From an uncultured Peptococcaceae bacterium (GTDB lineage Bacteria > Bacillota > Peptococcia > Peptococcales > Peptococcaceae): DNA of 64,000 nt. Below are positions 26,492 through 34,304 of this stretch, in pieces. Each line of letters opens with the position of its first letter. Within the stretch, counting starts at the first letter, position 1. The notes below the pieces were generated by a model, which did not search any database, had not been told where the DNA came from, and saw nothing but the letters and a program-made list of their open reading frames with translations. The DNA lies in NCBI GenBank assembly GCA_900552455.1, contig URZX01000002.1, forward strand, positions 62,001 through 126,000. The letters run 5' to 3'. A program made the translations under genes and the position numbers.

Positions 26492-27886
26492 TCACTTTTT
26501 CCAATCCGGATAGCCGCAGATATAATCGCCGTTGAGGCAGGCTGCGCAATACACATCCTCGCCACCCACTGCTTCGTAGAGCCCTTCGAGGCTGAGATAA
26601 TGCAGGCTGTCGGCGCCAATGTACTGGCGGATCTCTTCGATGCTGTTGTTGGCAGCGATCAGCTTGTCGCGCTCAGCGGTGTCGATGCCATAGTAGCAAG
26701 GATACAGCACCGGCGGACAGGTGATCAGCATATGCACCTCAGCAGCGCCGCGTTCACGCAGGAGCGCCACCAGGCGCTTGCTCGTCGTGCCGCGAACGAT
26801 CGAGTCGTCAACGACTGCAACTTTCTTGCCGCCGATCTCTTCGCGGATCGGGCTCAGCTTGAGATTGACCATGCGTTCGCGCATCGCCTGCGTTGGCTGA
26901 ATGAAAGAACGCGCCGTGTAGCGGTTTTTCAGGATGCCCTGCGTAAACTGCTTGCCAGCGGCTTCGGCGTAACCGATCGCCGCCGTCGTTCCGGAATCTG
27001 GCACAGGGATGACAATGTCCACGTCAAGATCGCCGGTCTCACGCGCGAGGATCGCGCCCATGCGGCGGCGGGACTGGTTGACGTTGATGCCATCGATGGT
27101 GCTGTCCGGACGAGCGAAATACACATATTCGAAAATGCAGTGTGCGGTGCGGCTGGCTTTCTGCGTCGCCACAGAATGCACGCCGTCTTCGTCAATGATG
27201 ATGATCTCACCTGGATCCACATCGCGCACAAAATCTGCGCCGACGGTGTCCAGCGAGCAGGATTCCGACGCCACCACATAACCGGCGCCGTTTGGCAGCG
27301 CCCCGATGCACAGCGGTCTGTTGCCGTACGGATCACGCGCTGCGAAAATCTTGCCGTCGTTGACAGCGACGAGCGCATAGCTTCCCTCGAGATCGAGCAT
27401 CGCTTTGTGCATCGCCACATCCATGCTGTTTTCTGCATAACGCGCCAGCAAGTTGCAGATGACCTCCGTGTCCGTCGTTGTCTGGAAGAGCGAGCCGGTC
27501 TTGGCGAGAGAATCGCGCAGTTTTTCTGTGTTGGTCAGGTTGCCATTATGGGCCAGCGCGAACTGACCCTGATAGTAGTTGGCAACGATCGGCTGTGTGT
27601 TCAGCTCGCTGGTCTCGCCAGTCGTCGCGTAACGCACATGCCCAATGGCAAGGCTCCCAGGAAGCCCTGCGAGAATTTCTTCATTAAAAACGTCGTTGAC
27701 GAGACCCAGGCGCTTGTGGAAGCGGATCTTGCCGTCATTCCAGACAGCAAGGCCGCACCCCTCCTGGCCACGATGCTGCAGTGCGAAGAGCCCCAGGTAA
27801 GCGAGCTGTGCCACATCCATGCCTGGTGCGCAGATCGCAAAGACGCCACACTCTTCGTGGATCCCATCCTCAGTGATACGAGCCAT
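26492..27886 (-). CDS. purF: Amidophosphoribosyltransferase
   Basis: Committed step: PRPP plus glutamine to phosphoribosylamine. It is 464 residues. A short propeptide precedes the N-terminal nucleophile Cys13 (HEECGVFAI), as in the Bacillus-type enzyme that is cleaved to expose the cysteine. The PRPP site is VAVVDDSIVRGTTS. Cysteines in CPPVLYPCYYG and YCAACLNGDYICG suit the [4Fe-4S] cluster of this subfamily. Because it consumes PRPP, placing its operon under a PRPP-type riboswitch makes regulatory sense. Confidence 0.96.
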   Translation of the reverse strand: MARITEDGIHEECGVFAICAPGMDVAQLAYLGLFALQHRGQEGCGLAVWNDGKIRFHKRLGLVNDVFNEEILAGLPGSLAIGHVRYATTGETSELNTQPIVANYYQGQFALAHNGNLTNTEKLRDSLAKTGSLFQTTTDTEVICNLLARYAENSMDVAMHKAMLDLEGSYALVAVNDGKIFAARDPYGNRPLCIGALPNGAGYVVASESCSLDTVGADFVRDVDPGEIIIIDEDGVHSVATQKASRTAHCIFEYVYFARPDSTIDGINVNQSRRRMGAILARETGDLDVDIVIPVPDSGTTAAIGYAEAAGKQFTQGILKNRYTARSFIQPTQAMRERMVNLKLSPIREEIGGKKVAVVDDSIVRGTTSKRLVALLRERGAAEVHMLITCPPVLYPCYYGIDTAERDKLIAANNSIEEIRQYIGADSLHYLSLEGLYEAVGGEDVYCAACLNGDYICGYPDWKK

Positions 27887-27911
27887 ATTATTTCTCCCCT
27901 TAGTTTGTGGA

Positions 27912-28634
27912 TTAAAGGCCGATGTTTTTCAGACGATTGTAAACTTCGATGTATGCTTCTTCTACGCCGCCAAGGTCTCTTCTGAAACGGTCCTTGTCGA
28001 GCTTTTCGTGGGTATCCTTATCCCAGAGACGGCAGGTGTCTGGAGAGATCTCATCAGCGAGGATGATCTTGCCATCTGGCGTGCGACCAAATTCGAGCTT
28101 GAAGTCGACGAGCACGAGGTTGGCCTTGTCAAAGATCGCCTGCAGGAGTTCGTTGATCTTCAGCGCCTGTGCGATGATGTTGTCGATCTCTTCATCGGTA
28201 GCCAGGCCCAGAGCGGTGGCGTGGAAACGGTTGATCATTGGATCGCCGAGATCGTCGTTCTTGTAAGAGAATTCGAGGATTGGCTGAGGCAGCACTTCCC
28301 CTTCAGGACGACCAACGCGCTTAGACAGGGAGCCAGCGATGACATTGCGCGCGATGACTTCCAGTGGAACGATCTCAACGCGCTTAACGAGCTGATGGGT
28401 GTCGTCAACGAATTCCACGAGATGGGTTTCAATGCCCTGCTTTTCCAGTTCCTTAAAGAGCATGGCGCTCATCTTGTTGTTGATGACGCCCTTGCCTTCG
28501 ATGGTGCCGCGTTTTTCGCCGTTGAATGCGGTCGCATCGTCCTTGTATTCGACCATGTAGAGCGCGTCGTCGCTGGTCTTGAATACTTTCTTTGCTTTGC
28601 CTTCGTACAACTGTTCCAAAACTTCTACTGCCAT
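27912..28634 (-). CDS. purC: SAICAR synthetase
   Basis: Joins CAIR and aspartate with ATP to form SAICAR. The 240 residues begin LYEGKAKKVFKTSDD and carry VPLEVIARNVIAGSLSKR and LVDFKLEFGRTPDG with the conserved Asp/Glu that bind Mg-ATP and substrate. It lies after purB and before purF. The start follows AGGAGG. Confidence 0.97.
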   Translation of the reverse strand: MAVEVLEQLYEGKAKKVFKTSDDALYMVEYKDDATAFNGEKRGTIEGKGVINNKMSAMLFKELEKQGIETHLVEFVDDTHQLVKRVEIVPLEVIARNVIAGSLSKRVGRPEGEVLPQPILEFSYKNDDLGDPMINRFHATALGLATDEEIDNIIAQALKINELLQAIFDKANLVLVDFKLEFGRTPDGKIILADEISPDTCRLWDKDTHEKLDKDRFRRDLGGVEEAYIEVYNRLKNIGL

Positions 28635-28674
28635 GATAAAATTCCTCCTAAAAATGGTTGATTATGTATAAAAC

Positions 28675-29970
28675 TCAGTTCAAGCCACAACGTTCAAAAA
28701 TCTCGTCAACGTGCTTGAGGTGATAGTGATAGTCAAACGCGTCATCCAGATCTTCCTTGGAGAGCACGCTGGTGATCTGTGGATCTTCTTCCAAAAGTGG
28801 ACGGAATGGCACCTGTTCATCCCAGGCACGCGCCGTCTTTGGCTGCACAAGATCGTACGCCTGTTCGCGGCTCATGCCCTTGTCGATGAGCTTAAGCATG
28901 ACGTGCTGAGAATAAATGAGCCCGAAGGTTGCGCCCATGTTGCGGATCATGTTTTCCGGGAATACCGTCAGTGTGTCGACGATCTTCGCGAAACGATTCA
29001 GCTGATAATCAAGCAGGATCGTTGCATCCGGCAGGATAATGCGTTCTGCGGAAGAGTGGGAAATATCGCGTTCATGCCAGAGCGCCACATTTTCGTAAGC
29101 GGTGTGCATATAACCGCGCAGCACACGCGCGCAGCCGCACATATTTTCCGAGCCGATTGGATTGCGCTTGTGTGGCATTGCCGACGAGCCCTTCTGGCCA
29201 GCTGCGAAATATTCTTCCACTTCGCGCTGTTCCGTCTTCTGCAGCCCGCGGATCTCCGTTGCAAAACGTTCAACGGATGTCGCGATGAGCGCCATCACAG
29301 CCAGATATTCAGCGTGCAGATCGCGTGGCAGCACCTGCGTGGAAACTTCCTGCGCGCGGATGCCGAGGTGTTCGCAGACATAGGCTTCAACAGCTGGCGG
29401 CGTATTCGCAAAAGTGCCAACAGCGCCGGAGATCTTGCCTGCTTCCACAGCCTTGGACGCATGCTCGAAGCGTTCGATGTTGCGCTTCATTTCGGAATAC
29501 CAGTTGAGCAGCTTCAGGCCAAAGGTCGTTGGCTCAGCGTGTACCCCATGGGTACGGCCCATTTCAACAGTGTATTTATATTCCTTGGCTTTTTTGCCGA
29601 TGACATCTTTCAAATGTTCAAGATCTTTTTTGAGAATGTCGTTGGCCTGCTTCAGCAGATAACCATATGCCGTGTCAACAACGTCGGTGCTGGTGAGCCC
29701 GTAGTGAACCCATTTCTTTTCTTCGCCGAGGGATTCAGAAACTGTTCTCGTGAAAGCAACGACATCGTGACGCGTCTGCTTTTCGATCTCGTAGATGCGA
29801 TCCACATCAAAACGCGCGTTCTTGCGCAGCGCCACGCAGTCTTCTTTTGGCACAACACCGAGTTCTGACCAGGCTTCTGCAGCGAGGATCTCGACTTCCA
29901 GCCAGGCAGCAAATTTGTTTTCTTCGGTCCAGATCTGGGCCATTTCATCTCTGCTGTAACGATTAATCAT
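28675..29970 (-). CDS. purB: Adenylosuccinate lyase
   Basis: Cleaves SAICAR to AICAR and adenylosuccinate to AMP, releasing fumarate each time. The signature [16 protein letters not shown] is present, with [13 protein letters not shown] and [14 protein letters not shown]. The ATG at 29970 is used because GGAGG lies six bases upstream; an in-frame GTG at 29973 is possible. At 431 residues the length is typical. It lies 12 bp after purE, so it serves both the IMP and AMP branches from the pur operon. Confidence 0.96.
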   Translation of the reverse strand: MINRYSRDEMAQIWTEENKFAAWLEVEILAAEAWSELGVVPKEDCVALRKNARFDVDRIYEIEKQTRHDVVAFTRTVSESLGEEKKWVHYGLTSTDVVDTAYGYLLKQANDILKKDLEHLKDVIGKKAKEYKYTVEMGRTHGVHAEPTTFGLKLLNWYSEMKRNIERFEHASKAVEAGKISGAVGTFANTPPAVEAYVCEHLGIRAQEVSTQVLPRDLHAEYLAVMALIATSVERFATEIRGLQKTEQREVEEYFAAGQKGSSAMPHKRNPIGSENMCGCARVLRGYMHTAYENVALWHERDISHSSAERIILPDATILLDYQLNRFAKIVDTLTVFPENMIRNMGATFGLIYSQHVMLKLIDKGMSREQAYDLVQPKTARAWDEQVPFRPLLEEDPQITSVLSKEDLDDAFDYHYHLKHVDEIFERCGLN

Positions 29971-29982
29971 CACATACCTCCA

Positions 29983-30489
29983 TTACTTGTCACTCTGAGC
30001 GAGGGTTTCCTGGATCTTCGCGTTCTTTTTCTGAACGGATTCCTTCATATCTTCTTTATAGCGGGCCAGCTTGTCACGCAGGCTGTCGTCAGCAGTTGCA
30101 AGGATCTGCACCGCCAAGAGGCCGGCGTTTTTCGCGCCATCGATGCCCACAGAAGCAACCGGCACGCCAGATGGCATCTGCACGATCGCGTAGAGCGCAT
30201 CGAGGCCATTCAACGCCGTGGCATTGATCGGCACACCGATGACAGGCAGCGTCGTCTTTGCTGCGATCACCCCAGGCAGATGCGCTGCTGCGCCTGCACC
30301 AGCGATGATCACCTTGAGCCCGCGTTCCACAGCAGTTTCCGCATAGGTCAGCGTATCCTCCGGTGTGCGGTGTGCGCTGGACACCTTCACCTCATAACCG
30401 ACGCCAAATTCTTCCAGGACATCGACGGCTTTCTTCATCAATGGAAAATCCGAGTCACTGCCCATGATAATTCCAACTTGTACACTCAT
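29983..30489 (-). CDS. purE: N5-CAIR mutase / AIR carboxylase
   Basis: Makes CAIR. The 168 residues have the class I motifs [20 protein letters not shown] and [17 protein letters not shown]. Class I enzymes usually rearrange N5-CAIR made by PurK, yet no purK lies in the operon, so PurK is either elsewhere or the enzyme works with CO2 directly. It is the first gene of the nine-gene operon, behind the ykkC-type leader, and has a long Lys/Gln-rich C-terminal helix. Confidence 0.95.
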   Translation of the reverse strand: MSVQVGIIMGSDSDFPLMKKAVDVLEEFGVGYEVKVSSAHRTPEDTLTYAETAVERGLKVIIAGAGAAAHLPGVIAAKTTLPVIGVPINATALNGLDALYAIVQMPSGVPVASVGIDGAKNAGLLAVQILATADDSLRDKLARYKEDMKESVQKKNAKIQETLAQSDK

Positions 30490-30521
30490 TCAAATTGCCT
30501 CCATTCTGATCATCGCTACAA

Positions 30522-30590
30522 ACAAAAAAGCCCAGGCGGATAGGTTCCTCTCTTTCTGATAAAGTGTAGGAAACCTACCCGCCTGGGCTT
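30522..30590 (-). terminator. Riboswitch-controlled terminator before purE
   Basis: A stem of about 21 bp: the arm at 30569-30590, which includes the aptamer's own conserved AAAAGCCC region, pairs with the arm at 30528-30548, followed by TTTTTTG. Folding of the aptamer and of this stem are mutually exclusive, which makes it an ON switch if ligand stabilises the aptamer. Confidence 0.85.
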
Positions 30591-30668
30591 TTATCCCTTC
30601 GGTGTAGCAGCCAAGTGCCCATACCACTTGGTTGGACTGTTTCCACCCTAGGTATGCTTTCCCGCATG
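30572..30668 (-). promoter_or_regulatory. ykkC-family riboswitch aptamer (probably PRPP type)
   Basis: The minus strand carries CCTAGGGT near the 5' side (30645-30652) and, before the terminator, the hallmark ACACCG followed by GAAGGGATAAAAGCCC (30585-30605). These are the conserved ends of the ykkC core. Subtypes sense guanidine, ppGpp or PRPP. The position directly ahead of a complete purine operon starting with purE and including the PRPP-consuming purF favours PRPP (subtype 2b). I cannot separate PRPP from ppGpp by the few diagnostic bases. Confidence 0.8.
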
Positions 30669-30747
30669 ATGACATATTCACATATATCCTAATGACGGTG
30701 ATCTATTTCTTTCTTCTTGTGCCAAACGCACATAGTATTACATTATT

Positions 30748-30776
30748 ACTTTATCACAGCTGGAGTATAACGTCAA
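30748..30776 (-). promoter_or_regulatory. Promoter of the purine operon
   Basis: -35 TTGACG (30771-30776), 17-bp spacer, -10 TAAAGT (30748-30753) on the minus strand, about 70 nt before the aptamer. Confidence 0.6.
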
Positions 30777-30810
30777 CGTTCCAGCAAAAAATCCAAGAAT
30801 TTTTGTAGAC

Positions 30811-31167
30811 TTAAAACGCATCCGGGAAATATTCCAGCTTTGCCGCCTGGCCTTCGCCGACGATCGTGATCACATCAAAGCGACAGGCGTGATCGCCGTA
30901 GCGCGGATGCTCATAGAGAAACTGCCGCGCCGCCAGCCGCACACGCTGCTGCTTTTTCGCGTCCACCGTCTCCAGCGGATGGCCATACGTGCAATCGTGC
31001 TTGCTGCGCACCTCTGTGAAAACCAGCGTGCGATCCGGCGCCAGCGAGATGATATCCACCTCGCCTTGCTTCGCGCGATAATTTCTCGCCACGATGCGAT
31101 GCTTCTGCTCCCGCAGAAAACGCTCTGCACGTTTTTCTCCGGCGCGCCCGAATTCCTGACGATCCAT
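30811..31167 (-). CDS. YraN/UPF0102 family nuclease-fold protein
   Basis: A 118-residue restriction-endonuclease-like-fold protein. It shows the family pattern: GEKRAERFLREQKHRIVARNYR, then GEVDIISLAPDRTLVFTEVRSK (Glu, Asp and E-x-K-type catalytic residues) and a basic C-terminal half. Related proteins have been linked to Holliday-junction-like DNA cleavage and competence, but the cellular role is not settled. It overlaps the upstream yqeY gene by one base, so they form a small operon that ends ahead of the purine promoter region. Confidence 0.85.
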   Translation of the reverse strand: MDRQEFGRAGEKRAERFLREQKHRIVARNYRAKQGEVDIISLAPDRTLVFTEVRSKHDCTYGHPLETVDAKKQQRVRLAARQFLYEHPRYGDHACRFDVITIVGEGQAAKLEYFPDAF

Positions 31168-31601
31168 CAGAACAGGCTCGATACAACCTTGTTGATCGCT
31201 TTGCCGTCAGCCTTGCCAGCGAGCGCCGGCATGACCACCTTCATGATCGCACCCTTATTCTTCGGATCGAGCCCGATGCCGTTTTCATCGAGAAGCGCGA
31301 GCACCTCTGCCTTGATCTCATCCTCCGAAAGCTGTTTTGGCATATACTGCTCCAGCACCGCCAGCTCCGCTTCCAGCTCTTCGAGCTTGTCCGGTCGATC
31401 CTTGCTCATCTCGATCGCTTCCTTCACCTGCTTCACCTGCTTGGCGACCGCCTTGGCGCTGTCCGCTTCCGTTGGCTCCTGACCAAGTTCCTTCTTAATA
31501 TAGATCAGGTCAGAAAGGATATTCGTGATGACCTTGTTCTTCAGCTTGTCCTTTTCCTTCAACGCCTGCATCTTTTCTTTTCTGAAATCATCATACAACA
31601 T
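31167..31601 (-). CDS. yqeY: GatB/YqeY domain protein
   Basis: A 144-residue helical protein of the YqeY family, related to the C-terminal tRNA-binding part of GatB and often found next to rpsU or dnaG. Seen: the N-terminal FRKEKMQALKEKDK, the central YMPKQLSEDEI and the terminal GKADGKAINKVVSSLF. It is cytoplasmic with no catalytic motif. The role is thought to concern tRNA or aminoacyl-tRNA handling but is not proven. It is coupled to yraN by a one-base overlap. Confidence 0.9.
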   Translation of the reverse strand: MLYDDFRKEKMQALKEKDKLKNKVITNILSDLIYIKKELGQEPTEADSAKAVAKQVKQVKEAIEMSKDRPDKLEELEAELAVLEQYMPKQLSEDEIKAEVLALLDENGIGLDPKNKGAIMKVVMPALAGKADGKAINKVVSSLF

Positions 31602-31688
31602 GTTGCAAATTCCTCCTTCGCCCAGATGGGCACGCGTGAAATAAAGAATGTAGAACCACAGGGCGCAGTCCTACATTGATAGCAAAGA

Positions 31689-32255
31689 TTATTTATTTTT
31701 CGGCACTTTTGTAGTGATCGCCGCCTTCACGCCCTTCAGCATCAATGAAAAGCCTGTGCCAAGCACAGCGAAGGCAGGGTAAATAAACGCTCCGATGCCA
31801 AAAAGCGCGGCGCGTTTGACGGGTTGTTCTTCCAATTTGTATCCTGTACCGTGACAATCCGGACAAAAACTTTCGAGCTTTCTGCGACGCATTTCGCCAG
31901 CAGTGATCACTGCAGCGCCGCCACAGGTTGGGCATTTTTCGTGTACAGTGGTCGTCGTCACCGTTTCGTTGTAGATGACACCGTAGCCGTCGCAGACTGG
32001 GCAGACTTTTTCCGTCAGCACCTCGCGGCCATCCAAGACCGTGAGCTGCTGCACCCGACCATTTTTGCAATTCGGATTGTCGCAGGCACGTTCCTCGACG
32101 TGTTTTTTCGATTTTTTGCGCGCGATCACACCCTTGCCCTTGCAGGTTGGGCATGGCAAGAGCTCGTCCTCGCGGCAACGGCCTGGCAACACACCTGCGC
32201 CGTGACAGGTTTCACAGCGGCTAGCGATCTTGGGAAAGAGAGATGATTTTTCCAT
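31689..32255 (-). CDS. Membrane protein with DnaJ-type CxxCxG zinc repeats
   Basis: I do not recognise a characterised family. The 188 residues hold six Cys-rich knuckles resembling the DnaJ zinc centre (CETCHGAG, CPTCKGKG, CDNPNCKNG, CPVCDGYG, CPTCGG, CPDCHGTG) but no J domain. A hydrophobic segment (FGIGAFIYPAFAVLGTGF) near residues 145-170 is followed by a Lys-rich tail. It could be a membrane-tethered chaperone-like or zinc-binding adaptor. The next gene upstream on the same strand is a smaller protein of the same design, 16 bp away. Confidence 0.7.
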   Translation of the reverse strand: MEKSSLFPKIASRCETCHGAGVLPGRCREDELLPCPTCKGKGVIARKKSKKHVEERACDNPNCKNGRVQQLTVLDGREVLTEKVCPVCDGYGVIYNETVTTTTVHEKCPTCGGAAVITAGEMRRRKLESFCPDCHGTGYKLEEQPVKRAALFGIGAFIYPAFAVLGTGFSLMLKGVKAAITTKVPKNK

Positions 32256-32271
32256 TTATCCGCCTTCCCCC

Positions 32272-32511
32272 TTAAAACAGCACGATCGCAGCGATGACGA
32301 TCACCGCCACCACAACCACAGCCGTGCCAATAAGACCAGCGGTGTTCTTTTCAACAATGGTGCCCTTGCCACCGCAATAATCGCATGGGATCGGCGCACA
32401 ATCTGTGCCGTCAGCGTTGCAGCATTCCACAGCACCGCGTCCTTCGCAGACTGGGCAGACATATTCTTTATAGAATGGATAGTTTTTGGTGTATTTTCTT
32501 TCGGTACTCAT
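32272..32511 (-). CDS. Small zinc-ribbon membrane protein
   Basis: A 79-residue protein with two CxxCxG knuckles (CPVCEGRG, CDYCGGKG), a further Cys pair between them (VECCNADG), and one C-terminal membrane helix rich in Val/Ile. The start at 32511 follows GGAGGG by eight bases; the longer frame to 32604 lacks a ribosome site. It precedes the six-knuckle protein and probably shares its transcript. Function unknown; the pair may act together at the inner face of the membrane. Confidence 0.7.
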   Translation of the reverse strand: MSTERKYTKNYPFYKEYVCPVCEGRGAVECCNADGTDCAPIPCDYCGGKGTIVEKNTAGLIGTAVVVVAVIVIAAIVLF

Positions 32512-32673
32512 GACAAAGTCCCTCCAAACGTTTTCTGATCCAATAAAATTAGTATAACACAGCGCTATTTGAGGTGCAAGCGGCGCAGGGACGATGGTTG
32601 ACATATTAAAATATTTTGATGCGTGCCCTCTCAGAGGAATTTACACATTCCCCCGCTTTTTCTTGAAAAGCCC

Positions 32674-32702
32674 TTGATTTTTCCCAGTCTATCTGTTATC
32701 CT
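32674..32702 (+). promoter_or_regulatory. Promoter of rpmB
   Basis: -35 TTGATT (32674-32679), 17-bp spacer, -10 TATCCT (32697-32702), 40 bp before the rpmB start. Confidence 0.55.
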
Positions 32703-32742
32703 AATCAAGTATGATTTCACAGATGCTAAAGGAGGTTTTGTA

Positions 32743-32934
32743 ATGTCCAGAAAATGCGATATTTGTGGTAAAGGTACTGCAACCGGCATGCAAGTTAGCC
32801 ACTCTCATATCAGAAACAAGAAAACGTGGAAGCCTAACATTCAGAAGGTTCGTGTTGTAGTTGACGGAACCCCTAAGAAACTGAATGTCTGCACCCGCTG
32901 CTTGCGTTCCAACAAAGTACAGCGCGCAAAGTAA
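32743..32934 (+). CDS. rpmB: Ribosomal protein bL28
   Basis: A 63-residue large-subunit protein. MSRKCDICGK and VCTRCLRSNKV give the four cysteines of a zinc ribbon (C+ form), and VSHSHIRNKKTWKPN is the family core. The start follows AAAGGAGG. It is monocistronic, with its own promoter and a long terminator. The zinc-containing form means that a zinc-free paralogue may exist elsewhere. Confidence 0.97.
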   Translation: MSRKCDICGKGTATGMQVSHSHIRNKKTWKPNIQKVRVVVDGTPKKLNVCTRCLRSNKVQRAK

Positions 32935-32962
32935 GATGCCGAGCCATCTTCAAACAATACAT

Positions 32963-33017
32963 AAAAATAGGTCTATTGATGAGCAAGTCGACGAGCTTAT
33001 CAATAGGCCTATTTTTA
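32963..33017 (+). terminator. rpmB terminator, long hairpin
   Basis: An inverted repeat of about 20 bp (AATAGGTCTATTGATGAGC against its near-complement ending AATAGGCCTATT) flanks a TCGA centre. A-rich and T-rich flanks make it bidirectional, so it also serves the minus-strand CPBP gene. Confidence 0.8.
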
Positions 33018-33047
33018 TTGTTCCACAAAAAACGACGGAACGCCGTC

Positions 33048-33710
33048 TCATAAGAGACTGAGCGCTCCGTGAAGATAAGCGACGAGCCAGAGGCTACCGC
33101 TTTTTTTATAAATGATGGCGGCGAGCGTCCCGACGACAGCGCCGAAAATCGCCACTGGCAACACGGCCCAGAAAGTCATCGTGCTGCTCGTAACAATGGC
33201 GCGGATGCCATAATGCGCGCCCCAGGCCAAACCACTCACAAAATAAGCGAGCCAGCCGCACCCGGCAGCATCGAGCCAGGAAAAGAACAGTCCGCGAAAG
33301 AGAAGCTCTTCCAGCAGACCAGCGATGACCAGCGCCTGTACGATCTCATAAGCAGCAACTGTGCCAGATGGTTCCTTGAAAAACACCACTGCGATAAAGA
33401 AAACAGCGCCAAGCGCCATCCACAGGATCTCGCGGCTGTTACGGATGGCGAGCGCTGCCAGCATCCGCCGTCTGTCAAAAAGCAAACAGATGAGCACGCT
33501 GCCAATGAGAAGTGGCAGATCGATGTGCATCACAAGGATCGGCACCAATCCGCTCGTTACATCGCTCATGTCGAGCATCAGTCGCTTCGAATCTGCCCAG
33601 ATATACACACCGTCGTAGAGCGCGTAAACAGCGATCAGAAACAGCGCCCATTTAACGAGCGTCTTTTTCGGAAGCTTTTTAAACACGTCGATCGAATCTT
33701 TGGCTGTCAT
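33048..33710 (-). CDS. CPBP family intramembrane metalloprotease
   Basis: A 220-residue polytopic membrane protein with the three CAAX-protease/bacteriocin-processing motifs: EE at 134-135 with FRG (LLEELLFRG), His166 in WGAHYG and His213 in YLHGA. These build the intramembrane metal site. Bacterial members cleave peptides, provide bacteriocin immunity or act in stress responses; the target here is unknown. It is transcribed alone on the minus strand, ending at the rpmB terminator hairpin. Confidence 0.88.
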   Translation of the reverse strand: MTAKDSIDVFKKLPKKTLVKWALFLIAVYALYDGVYIWADSKRLMLDMSDVTSGLVPILVMHIDLPLLIGSVLICLLFDRRRMLAALAIRNSREILWMALGAVFFIAVVFFKEPSGTVAAYEIVQALVIAGLLEELLFRGLFFSWLDAAGCGWLAYFVSGLAWGAHYGIRAIVTSSTMTFWAVLPVAIFGAVVGTLAAIIYKKSGSLWLVAYLHGALSLL

Positions 33711-33800
33711 AGGTTCACCCTCCTTCGTCCCAGATTATCTGAGATGAATGTATTGTACCGCAACTTGCCGCCCTGCGCAATGGTCCGGTGCCGGCAATAA

Positions 33801-33836
33801 AAAAACGCACTCCCCGCGAGAATGCGAGGAGCGCAT
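33801..33836 (-). terminator. Terminator of a short minus-strand transcript
   Basis: GCGCTCC pairs with GGAGTGC (one G-U) around an inner stem, followed on the minus strand by TTTTTTTATT. It defines the end of a transcript of about 245 nt starting near 34047. Confidence 0.75.
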
Positions 33837-33944
33837 CTTTGATGTTCAGTTTTAGTTTCGATTCACAGCGCTGCGGACAAAGCGGCAGCGCCAATCTACA
33901 GTCGTTTGTCCATTGCCTTATTGCGGGATGCACATCGGTCGCAC

Positions 33945-34022
33945 TCAGCGAGCAAAGACATATCCTTTTAATCTTGCATAGCGATAGGCAATTTCGTTAA
34001 GCAATTGCATGGAATGAAACAA
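33945..34022 (-). CDS. Probable 25-residue peptide
   Basis: A TTG-initiated frame of 25 codons, MFHSMQLLNEIAYRYARLKG then YVFAR. GGAGG lies seven bases upstream (34030-34034) and an extended -10 sits just before that. An ATG at 34010 is an alternative start. The transcript continues about 110 nt to a strong terminator. The peptide is basic and possibly helical. I know no homologue. It could equally be a leader peptide or part of a regulatory RNA. No other gene is supported in 33711-34304 besides the mutY promoter. Confidence 0.4.
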   Translation of the reverse strand: MFHSMQLLNEIAYRYARLKGYVFAR

Positions 34023-34053
34023 CGGACCGCCTCCTTGTCATTTCGTTACTATT

Positions 34054-34062
34054 ATTATAGCA
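34054..34062 (-). promoter_or_regulatory. Extended -10 promoter of the small transcript
   Basis: TGC-TATAAT on the minus strand, about 20 bp before the Shine-Dalgarno sequence of the 25-codon frame. No consensus -35 at 17 bp. Confidence 0.5.
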
Positions 34063-34241
34063 CGCATAAACGAAAGAAACCATATAATTTAGTGACAATT
34101 CCGGCAAAAAACGTTTACAAAATCGTCACGTTCTTCACACGAGCTTATGAAATCGCTTGCAAAACCTTTTCTTGAATTTTCACTGTCATTCGCCGCCTGA
34201 TTTGTCCATCTAATAAATTGTTGACAATCCCTGATTCAATA

Positions 34242-34270
34242 TTGACGCTTCACGGCGCAAACGGTAATAT
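34242..34270 (+). promoter_or_regulatory. Promoter of mutY
   Basis: -35 TTGACG (34242-34247), 17-bp spacer, -10 TAATAT (34265-34270), 34 bp before the mutY ATG. Confidence 0.55.
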
Positions 34271-34304
34271 TATTTTGTACAGACTATTCACGGGAGGCGT
34301 TTGC

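Noticed and set aside
30490..30681. 63-codon frame upstream of purE
   Set aside because: It covers the ykkC-type aptamer and its terminator; the sequence is conserved as RNA, not protein.
33715..33933. 72-codon minus-strand frame
   Set aside because: It runs through a strong terminator hairpin and has no ribosome site.
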